Origin: Adhaeribacter soli
Lineage (GTDB): Bacteria; Bacteroidota; Bacteroidia; Cytophagales; Hymenobacteraceae
Direction: 5' to 3'
Assembly: GCF_008727925.1 (NCBI RefSeq)
Contig: NZ_VTWT01000001.1
Span: forward strand, 496,001-560,000
DNA: 64,000 nucleotides
Within the stretch, counting starts at the first letter, position 1; each line of letters opens with the position of its first letter. This document shows, piece after piece, positions 58,093 to 64,000 of the stretch. A program made the translations under genes and the position numbers. The notes beneath the pieces were generated by a model. The model was given only the letters and a program-made list of their open reading frames with translations, did not search any database and was not told the DNA's origin.

Positions 58093-59433
58093 CTAAACAG
58101 CCTCCGGAACCGGTTGGTTTTTCAGGTGGAAACGGTAGCGATTTTCAAGCAAAAGCGCCGTAGCAACGCCCAGGTATTCCAGGCCAACCAACCAGTAATT
58201 TTCAGTGTAAGAAGCGGTCTGGTAAGCAGCGTAGGAAAGGACTGCCAAACCCGACCACACCAAAGCATACCGAGAATGAGCAAGCACGCTGAGCGCAACC
58301 AGCGTAGTGATGTACCAGGGATGCACAATGGTAGCCAGTAGAAAGTAAATTGTTAAGCCGGTGAGCAATTGTTTCGGTAAAGTTGCAAAATCATTATTCC
58401 CGGAGCGGAAAGCCAACGCTAAAATGCTTATGAAGGTAATGACCGAAAGCAAAGGGCCGATGAAAGCGATCTGGTTGTAGCCGTAAAGGTAGAGGCCGAT
58501 CTCCCGGAGTAAATAATAAACGCTGGCATTAAACTCAAACTTCTGAAAGTAGAGGTTCAGGCTGTTGGAGAAGTGGGCAATCAGTTCAGCATTCAGGAAA
58601 GGCAGAAATAAAAGCAGGCAGGTTGCGCCCACGGTACTGCAGTAAAGCAGCCAGTTTTTTAAACCTAACAGGCGGAACAGAAAAGGGAGCAGGATCAGGG
58701 GAAGCAATTTGGAGCAAACCGCAAAAGCTAAACTCAGGGCGGAAAGGTGGTAGCGATTCCGGTTTAAAAAGTAAAAAGCAGCCAGGGTAAAAAAGATCAT
58801 CAGCGCTTCGAAGTGCAGGTTGCCGGTCAGTTCCACAATTACCAATGGGTTCAGTACGTACCACAACGCGTTTTCTTTTCGCTGTCCAAGCTGGCTCAGT
58901 AATTTCGGCAGCAGGAGCAAGGTGCCTGCTTCGGCCGCTAAAATAAAGAGCCGCATTACGATGATTCCGGATAAATTGTTTTCCGAAAACAACCAACCGG
59001 CCAAAGCAAAAATGAACTGACAAACCGGCGGATAAACAGAAAAATAATGCGGGGAATTCAGGCCGGCATAGAGCGCCTGGTTTAAACCCGGAATGCCGGA
59101 GAAATTTTGTTCGTGGTAAAAACCGGGCAGGTGCAGGAAGGGGTTTTCGCCGGCTGTCAGCAAACGCCCGTCCCAGAGAAAACGGAAATAATCGTCGGAT
59201 AAGGCCGGTAAACTGAACAGGAAAATTACTCTGAATGCCATTCCAAGCCAGAGCCCGGTCTTTAAGTTCAGGTTTCGCGAAAGCAGTACATAAGCCGAAA
59301 ATGCTAAGAAAAACAGCAAAAAAAGTTTTCCAAATTCCTGCCGCGGTAATTCGTAGCCCAACAGGTAATAAGCCAGGCCCGACAAGGTAGCTCCGGAAAT
59401 CAACGCCCAACGATTTTGCAGCAGGTTGTTCAT
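58093..59433 (-). CDS. Multi-spanning polyprenol-phosphate-sugar-dependent transferase-like protein
   Basis: A 446-residue protein with about eleven helices. The first extracytoplasmic loop has SDDYFRFLWDGRLLTAGENPFLHLP, a D-D-Y...W-D-G-R-x-x-x-x-G-x-N-P-F motif typical of GT-C-fold mannosyltransferases, where an Asp in this loop is catalytic. It overlaps the upstream GT2 gene by four bases, and together with the DPM-like enzyme at 61183 forms a plausible donor-acceptor set. Confidence 0.85.
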   Translation of the reverse strand: MNNLLQNRWALISGATLSGLAYYLLGYELPRQEFGKLFLLFFLAFSAYVLLSRNLNLKTGLWLGMAFRVIFLFSLPALSDDYFRFLWDGRLLTAGENPFLHLPGFYHEQNFSGIPGLNQALYAGLNSPHYFSVYPPVCQFIFALAGWLFSENNLSGIIVMRLFILAAEAGTLLLLPKLLSQLGQRKENALWYVLNPLVIVELTGNLHFEALMIFFTLAAFYFLNRNRYHLSALSLAFAVCSKLLPLILLPFLFRLLGLKNWLLYCSTVGATCLLLFLPFLNAELIAHFSNSLNLYFQKFEFNASVYYLLREIGLYLYGYNQIAFIGPLLSVITFISILALAFRSGNNDFATLPKQLLTGLTIYFLLATIVHPWYITTLVALSVLAHSRYALVWSGLAVLSYAAYQTASYTENYWLVGLEYLGVATALLLENRYRFHLKNQPVPEAV

Positions 59434-60914
59434 CGGGTAAAGGAATGACGGAGGGAGTAATAAAACACCAAACTATAACCAACGGCCAGCATTCCGTGGA
59501 AAAACAGGAAGCGGTATTGTTCGTGCATCAGGCCGTAAAATACCGAAAACCAGAAAGCTATGGCCAGCATGCCTTCCAGCAAAGTTATGAGGGAAAGACC
59601 GGACAAGCGGTAAGGGTTGGTTTTCCAGCTTCCGGAAATACCAGTCAGGCTGTATTTTGGCGTCCGGACGAAAGGCGTTTTCAGGCCCAGAAACCCCTGA
59701 CTAACCGCCAGCGCATTGTGCAACGACAAGCCCATGGAAACGGACAGGAAAAGCGGGAAGCGGAACAGAAATACGCGTTTCGGCAAAGCAGGCTGCGCGA
59801 AGCGGAAGGAAACAAAATAGTACACGCTAAGCAGCAAAAATCCTGTCAGGAAAATGCCGGTGCTTCGGAGAATAAAGGCGCTGCTTTCGGAATTGGTTTG
59901 CAGGAAAAGTAAGGGCAAACTTAATAGTGAAGCCAGGAACAGGCTGATGAAAACGCTGCTGTTAAGTAAATGGAAAAGGCCGTGCCAGCGCGTAGCAGCC
60001 GGAATGCTGGCTTGCCAGAGCTTTTTGAAGTGCTTGCGGGAGGTTTCAGCGGCGCCCTTGGTCCAACGGTATTGTTGCGATTTCAGGGCCGGCAGGTCGG
60101 CAGGCAGTTCGGCAGGTACCACCTTGTTTTCGAGGTACAAAAATTCCCAGCCTTTTAGTTGCGCGCGGTAACTCAGGTCGAGGTCTTCCGTGAGCGTATC
60201 GCTTTCCCAGCCGCCCGCCGATTCGATGCACTGGCGGCGCCAAACCCCGGCCGTGCCGTTGAAGTTTATAAAATGCCCGCCAAAATTTCGGCCGCTTTGC
60301 TCAATGGAAAAATGGGCATCAAGTCCGAAAGCCTGCAGTCTGGTCAGCAAAGAGCTCTCTTCGTTCAGGTGGCCCCAGCGAGTTTGCACCACGCCGATCT
60401 CAGGTTTGTGAAAGGCCGGAATAGTTTGTTTCAGAAAGTCCGGCTCCGGTACAAAATCGGCATCGAAAATGGCAATGAATTCGCCGGTGGCCTGGTAGAG
60501 TCCGTATTTTAAAGCGCCGGCTTTGTAGCCTTCGCGGTTCCTTCTCCGGACCTGGCTAATATTAATGCCTTGCGCCTGATAAGCAGCTACTTTTTGAGCT
60601 ACAATCTCTACTGTTTCGTCCGTAGAATCGTCGAGTACCTGGATCTGCAGTTTTTCGCGCGGGAATTCCAGAGCCGTTACAGCTTCCAGCAGGCGTTCCA
60701 CCACGAAGCGCTCGTTGTAGATCGGCAGCTGCACCGTTACGGCGGGCCATTCGGCAGGCGGGGGGTAGAAGGCCTTGCCGGCACTTTTCCGGGAGCGGAG
60801 AAAAAGGACGGTAAGGTTTAACTGCAGCAGGCTGTAGCAGAAAATAAAAAGCAGGCAAAGCCCGTAGAGCAACAGCAATAAAATTTCCAGGCCTTCGGTA
60901 ATCATCTGGAACAA
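59430..60914 (-). CDS. Membrane-bound family 2 glycosyltransferase (cellulose synthase-like)
   Basis: A 494-residue enzyme: one N-terminal helix, a cytosolic GT2 domain (VQLPIYNERFVVERLLEAV, LDDSTDET, FDADFVPE, TEDLDLSYRA, QQYRWTKGAAE) and four or five C-terminal helices. The D, DxD, TED and QxxRW motifs are those of processive transferases that polymerise and export a polysaccharide. It overlaps the downstream GT-C gene by four bases. Confidence 0.9.
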   Translation of the reverse strand: MFQMITEGLEILLLLLYGLCLLFIFCYSLLQLNLTVLFLRSRKSAGKAFYPPPAEWPAVTVQLPIYNERFVVERLLEAVTALEFPREKLQIQVLDDSTDETVEIVAQKVAAYQAQGINISQVRRRNREGYKAGALKYGLYQATGEFIAIFDADFVPEPDFLKQTIPAFHKPEIGVVQTRWGHLNEESSLLTRLQAFGLDAHFSIEQSGRNFGGHFINFNGTAGVWRRQCIESAGGWESDTLTEDLDLSYRAQLKGWEFLYLENKVVPAELPADLPALKSQQYRWTKGAAETSRKHFKKLWQASIPAATRWHGLFHLLNSSVFISLFLASLLSLPLLFLQTNSESSAFILRSTGIFLTGFLLLSVYYFVSFRFAQPALPKRVFLFRFPLFLSVSMGLSLHNALAVSQGFLGLKTPFVRTPKYSLTGISGSWKTNPYRLSGLSLITLLEGMLAIAFWFSVFYGLMHEQYRFLFFHGMLAVGYSLVFYYSLRHSFTR

Positions 60915-61026
60915 ATATCGGAATTAACGGCCAATGCCCGAAGCTTCTTTTTGAAATCCGGAAGGCTTTGGGGTTCCACAGGTTTTATTTATCGGGTAAA
61001 GCAGGCAGAAGGAAAAAGAACGCTGG

Positions 61027-61142
61027 TTCAGACATCTGTGTCTGAAACCTATTCTGTTGCAGACATCTGTGTCCGCTTCTATGAATACGGGGACACAGAT
61101 GTCCCCTGCAGGTTGCTTCCGGACAGAGATGTCCGGAAGAGC
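61027..61142. repeat. Triple-hairpin dispersed element, copy 2
   Basis: Three hairpins in series: 61027-61046 (TTCAGACATCTGTGTCTGAA), 61059-61110 (GACATCTGTGTCC / GGACACAGATGTC) and 61116-61139 (CTTCCGGACAGAGATGTCCGGAAG), with the linkers GAAAC-ATTCTG, GAATACGGGGACA and GAAGAGC also found at 20551-20667. Sequence differs in the stems but pairing is retained. Confidence 0.85.
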
Positions 61143-61182
61143 GCTATGTGAGCACTTTGGGCTTTTGTAAATCGCAATGGCC

Positions 61183-61875
61183 TTAGCGGTAGCGGAAAAT
61201 GGTGTAGAGAATTTTATAGCCGGCCAGTACCGTTCCTTTCACCGTTCCCGAGATTTTGGAATACCCGATGCGCTTGCGGTAAGGCACGGCCACTTCGGTG
61301 CAGCGGAGCTTTTGTTTGGCGGCTTTCAGCTGCATTTCTACCGTCCAGCCGTAGGTCTGGTCCTGCATGTTCAGATTAACTAAATTTTCGTAGCGGATTG
61401 CCCGGAAAGGCCCCAGATCGGTAAAATGCACCTGGTAAAACAGTTTCAGTAGTTTGGTAGCCAGCCAGTTTCCGAACACTTGCGGAACGGTCATGGAACC
61501 GGCTTCCCGGTTGCCCAACGCCCGCGAACCGATCACCAGATCGGCGCGGTTTTCCAGAATAGGCTGCAGAAGTTCGGGCATTTTTTCGGGGTAATCGGAA
61601 TAGTCGCCATCCAGGAAAACCACGATGTCGGGTTTTTCGGTTGCCGGTTTCTGCTGCAGGTATTCCAGGCCCTTTAAGCAGGCATTGCCGTAGCCCAGAA
61701 GCGGCTGAAACAAAACGGTAGCGCCGGCAGTTCTAGCCGCACCGGCCGTATTATCTTTCGAATTATTATCGACCACCACTACTTCCGCTACCAGGCCGGA
61801 AGGAATATCGCGGATTACTTTCTGAATGGAATGTTCTTCGTTGTAGGCGGGGATAATAACGTGGATGCGCGGCAT
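61183..61875 (-). CDS. DPM1-like family 2 glycosyltransferase
   Basis: The ATG at 61873-61875 is chosen, giving MPRIHVIIPAYNEEHSIQKVI; an upstream ATG adds 10 residues unlike the family. The 230-residue enzyme has VVDNNSKD, FLDGDYSDYPE (the DxD site), SRALG and GWTVEMQLKA, a small cytosolic transferase of the dolichyl-phosphate mannose synthase group, which loads a sugar onto a polyprenyl phosphate. It is separated from the GT2 gene by the triple-hairpin element. Confidence 0.88.
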   Translation of the reverse strand: MPRIHVIIPAYNEEHSIQKVIRDIPSGLVAEVVVVDNNSKDNTAGAARTAGATVLFQPLLGYGNACLKGLEYLQQKPATEKPDIVVFLDGDYSDYPEKMPELLQPILENRADLVIGSRALGNREAGSMTVPQVFGNWLATKLLKLFYQVHFTDLGPFRAIRYENLVNLNMQDQTYGWTVEMQLKAAKQKLRCTEVAVPYRKRIGYSKISGTVKGTVLAGYKILYTIFRYR

Positions 61876-61933
61876 AAAGCAAGGTCTTGCTGCAAAGATG
61901 CTCAATTAAAAGGAAATTCCGGCCTTTGCCCAA

Positions 61934-61961
61934 TTTGCTTAACCGGCCGGCGTTATATTTT
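61934..61961 (+). promoter_or_regulatory. Candidate promoter of the peroxiredoxin gene
   Basis: TTTG at 61934-61937 and TATATTTT at 61954-61961 (one mismatch), 16 bp apart, between the divergent glycosyltransferase and peroxiredoxin genes. Confidence 0.4.
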
Positions 61962-62030
61962 CGTAAAAACGAACCTGATATAATCCGTACTTTTGAACAA
62001 ACCGTTTTTAAAATTCAATTACCTGAAACA

Positions 62031-62492
62031 ATGCTGAACAAAGGAGAAAAAGCGCCCGATTTTAATTTACTCGATGCCAACGGCGATGTTTTTCATTTAT
62101 ATGACAAGCTGAAGGAAGCCAGCGTAGTGCTGTACTTTTACCCCAAAAACGACACCCGCGGCTGCACCGCCGAAGCCTGCTCGTTCCGCGACCAGTATGA
62201 AGTGTTCAAAGAAGCCGGCGCCGAAGTGGTAGGCGTAAGTTCCGACGATATTCAGTCGCACCAGAAGTTTTCTCAGAAGCACGGTTTGCCCTTTATTCTG
62301 CTAAGCGATAATGGGGGTAAGATCCGGAAAATGTACGACGTGCCCCGAACGTTGGGTTTGATCCCCGGCCGGGTAACCTACGTGATCGATCAGAATGGCA
62401 TTATCCAATACGCTTTCAATTCCCTGATAAAACCGCTGGAACACGTAGCCGGCGCGCTGGATGTACTGAAAAGCCTACCCAAAACCGCTTGA
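62031..62492 (+). CDS. bcp: Thioredoxin-dependent thiol peroxidase (BCP)
   Basis: The ATG at 62031 gives MLNKGEKAPDFNLLDANG, the family start; the frame extends upstream without coding character. The 153-residue protein has peroxidatic Cys45 and resolving Cys50 (TRGCTAEACSFRD), typical of BCP/PrxQ. It reduces hydrogen peroxide and organic peroxides using thioredoxin. The hydrolase gene follows 25 bp later. Confidence 0.94.
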   Translation: MLNKGEKAPDFNLLDANGDVFHLYDKLKEASVVLYFYPKNDTRGCTAEACSFRDQYEVFKEAGAEVVGVSSDDIQSHQKFSQKHGLPFILLSDNGGKIRKMYDVPRTLGLIPGRVTYVIDQNGIIQYAFNSLIKPLEHVAGALDVLKSLPKTA

Positions 62493-62517
62493 ATACTTTA
62501 ATCATGAAGAAATTATT

Positions 62518-63540
62518 ATGAAGAAGTCCATCCTGACCTTTTTACTCGTTTTAGGTAGCGTTTTTTACCTGCTTCAGCCAGTTCTGGGGCAGAAGCAACC
62601 GGAAAAAGCCGTGGTTTACGATGCCGTGCTTTCACAATATGCGTATCCGTATCTGGTAAAATTCATGGATCTGAAACTGGAAGGGCAGGCTTGCCGCATG
62701 GCGTACATGGATGTGGCGCCGAAAGGAAAAGCAACCGGGAAAACGCCGGTACTGCTGCTACACGGAAAGAACTTCTTCGGGGCGTATTGGCGGAACACCA
62801 TCAAATTCCTGAGCGACCAGGGTTACCGGGTAATTGTGCCGGACCAGATCGGTTTCGGAAAATCGACCAAAGCAGACCTGCATTACAGTTTTCATTTACT
62901 GGCTCAAAATACCAAGAAGCTGCTCGATACGCTCGGCGTGAATAAAGTGGTAGTAGTCGGTCATTCCATGGGTGGTATGGTAGCTACCCGCTTCACGTTG
63001 ATGTACCCGGAAACGGCCGAAAAAATGGTGCTCGAAAACCCGATCGGTCTGGAAGATTACCGGCCAGCCGTGCCTTTCCAAACCTTAGACGAAACGTATG
63101 CGAATGAACTGAAAAACTCCGAAAGCGCGATCCGGAATTACTTTAAAACCTATTTCCCGGTCTGGAAACCCGAATACGACGAATGGGTAAAGGTGCCGGC
63201 CGCCCAGATCAATGGCCCGGATTTCAAGCAAGTGGCCCTGGCTTCCGCTGAAACTTTCGAAATGATCTACCAGCAGCCCGTAAGCTACGAATTTCCAAAT
63301 GTAAAGGCTCCAAGTTTGCTCATCATCGGTCAGGAAGACCGCACGGTAGTGGGTAAAGCCCTGATCAAAGACAAGCAAAAGCTGGCGCAAATGGGCCAGT
63401 ACCCGCAATTAGGCAAGAAAACCGCCCAAGCCATCCCCAACGCCAAATTGGTAGAAATGCCCGGCATCGGCCACATCCCGCACCTGGAAGTTCCGGATAA
63501 ATTCCACGATGCCTTGCTGAAATTCCTTAAGGAGAAGTAA
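62518..63540 (+). CDS. Exported alpha/beta hydrolase
   Basis: A 340-residue protein with a Sec signal (MKKSILTFLLVLGSVFYLLQPVLGQ). The fold is shown by LLLHGKNFFGAYW (oxyanion loop), GHSMGGMVATRF with nucleophile Ser150, a downstream acid in LLIIGQEDRTV (about Asp286) and the catalytic His in GIGHIPHLE (about residue 320). Substrate unknown; broad esterase/epoxide-hydrolase-like family. Confidence 0.9.
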   Translation: MKKSILTFLLVLGSVFYLLQPVLGQKQPEKAVVYDAVLSQYAYPYLVKFMDLKLEGQACRMAYMDVAPKGKATGKTPVLLLHGKNFFGAYWRNTIKFLSDQGYRVIVPDQIGFGKSTKADLHYSFHLLAQNTKKLLDTLGVNKVVVVGHSMGGMVATRFTLMYPETAEKMVLENPIGLEDYRPAVPFQTLDETYANELKNSESAIRNYFKTYFPVWKPEYDEWVKVPAAQINGPDFKQVALASAETFEMIYQQPVSYEFPNVKAPSLLIIGQEDRTVVGKALIKDKQKLAQMGQYPQLGKKTAQAIPNAKLVEMPGIGHIPHLEVPDKFHDALLKFLKEK

Positions 63541-63870
63541 GGTAGATTTGGAGATTTGGAAATTTGAAGATTTGGAAATGGGGAATTAAAAATGGGTAAA
63601 GGTCCAGTTCATCGCGCAAGTTTAGCGGAGCGTAACTTGTGTGTAATTCATTGGTCTGTTTGTAACTGACCTTGCCTGCAAGGCAATCAAAGCGGCTGCT
63701 ATGAAATACTCAAATATTTGATCAGATACTTCCGCCAGTTACAAACTGGCTAATTGAAAAAGTCACAAGTTGCGGCTCCGCCTAAACTTGCAACATATTT
63801 TACTCCTTTATCCTCTTTGCTTAACGGTAGTTAGGTGTTGCTGCATTTCCACATCTTCAAATCTTCAAAT
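63541..63870. repeat. Nested inverted repeats in a gene-free stretch
   Basis: Three nested layers: word repeats GATTTGGAGATTTGG (63544 onward) against CATCTTCAAATCTTCAAAT (63852-63870); GCAAGTTTAGCGGAGCG (about 63616) against GGCTCCGCCTAAACTTGC (to 63791); and perfect GTTTGTAACTG (63658-63668) against CAGTTACAAAC (63736-63746). No gene found. Confidence 0.75.
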
Positions 63871-64000
63871 TTACAGAATCCGTAAGCTTTCGGCATGAAT
63901 GAAAGAAGTGGGTTCATAGCGGCCTTCCGGCTTTTTATTTTCGAGCTTCAGTACGCCGCGAGGGCAAACGGTGGCGCACATGCCACAGCCTACACAAGCC
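63871..64000 (-). CDS. 4Fe-4S binding protein, C-terminal end only
   Basis: Reading the minus strand from the right edge gives ACVGCGMCATVCPRGVLKLENKKPEG and ends SLRIL-stop at 63871-63873. The C-x2-C-x2-C-x3-C-P spacing is a typical 4Fe-4S ferredoxin cluster motif. Only 43 residues are visible, so the parent protein (small ferredoxin or a larger oxidoreductase subunit) cannot be named. Confidence 0.85.
   Translation of the reverse strand, partial: ACVGCGMCATVCPRGVLKLENKKPEGRYEPTSFIHAESLRIL

Noticed and set aside
58586-59482. 298-codon minus-strand frame overlapping the GT-C gene
   Set aside because: It is a shifted frame of the 446-residue membrane protein, with Arg/Pro-rich composition and no domain.
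1-64000. tRNA, rRNA, tmRNA or riboswitch
   Set aside because: No cloverleaf with a recognisable T-loop, rRNA segment or known riboswitch core was noticed on either strand by eye; a dedicated search (tRNAscan-SE, Infernal) would settle this.

Overview
The window looks like a chromosomal segment of a Bacteroidota bacterium, most plausibly a Cytophagales/Hymenobacteraceae-type soil or surface organism; the genus is inference. The evidence is the gene set (DUF3098 and DUF3810 proteins, the divergent tamB/tsaD pair, an AI-2E exporter, an arsenosugar cluster with arsS), Bacteroidota-type promoter boxes (TTTG, then TAnnTTTG, best seen before the SulP gene) and A-rich leaders without strong Shine-Dalgarno sequences. 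Most genes have moderate G+C. One block, about 30.7-35.5 kb, is visibly A+T-rich and foreign.

Layout. 1-10.5 kb is housekeeping and envelope: ribF (cut by the window edge), a polytopic membrane protein, truB, uppP, a DUF3098 protein, ftsX and a very large tamB, with tsaD divergent from tamB. 10.6-20.2 kb mixes an OmdA-like protein, an HTTM membrane protein with a DCC thiol-oxidoreductase-like gene nearby, a DUF3810 metallopeptidase-like protein, a Nudix hydrolase and four low-complexity proteins: two Thr-Ser-Gly repeat exported proteins, a Gly-Ser-Tyr protein resembling eukaryotic condensate-forming domains, and an Arg/Asn/Tyr-rich disordered protein related to one at 43.0-43.9 kb. 20.2-28.2 kb holds a phosphatase-superfamily lipoprotein, an FRG-domain protein, a cyanophycinase/isoaspartyl peptidase pair, an AI-2E exporter, a thioesterase overlapping smpB, and palindromic intergenic repeats.

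28.2-35.5 kb is the most notable part. A zinc-finger gene and a tyrosine recombinase diverge from a promoter carrying two copies of a 14-bp palindrome. The recombinase has a duplicated N-terminal module. It is followed by an integron-like array of nine gene-cassette units, each ended by a 53-133 bp hairpin site shaped like attC. The arm at the start of each cassette (GTTnnnn) is the reverse complement of the arm after its gene (nnnnAAC): exact over 7 nt in eight of nine cassettes, with one mismatch in the ninth. Eight cassettes carry short unrelated genes, half of them lipoproteins; the first has no evident gene. Most arms break the classical GTTRRRY consensus, and the recombinase lacks the insertion typical of IntI, so this may be a Bacteroidota-specific cassette system that standard integron models would miss.

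35.6-64 kb returns to host-like content: DUF2200, a NlpC/P60 hydrolase, a two-component system, a SulP transporter with beta-carbonic anhydrase, topoisomerase III, a metallophosphoesterase, a DUF885 lipoprotein, a YdcF-family protein, a succinate-semialdehyde dehydrogenase, an arsenosugar-type operon, a three-gene glycosyltransferase group, a BCP peroxiredoxin, an alpha/beta hydrolase and a partial 4Fe-4S protein. No rRNA, tRNA, CRISPR array or complete insertion sequence was recognised. Functional assignments come from reading motifs and remembered family features; no database search was run.
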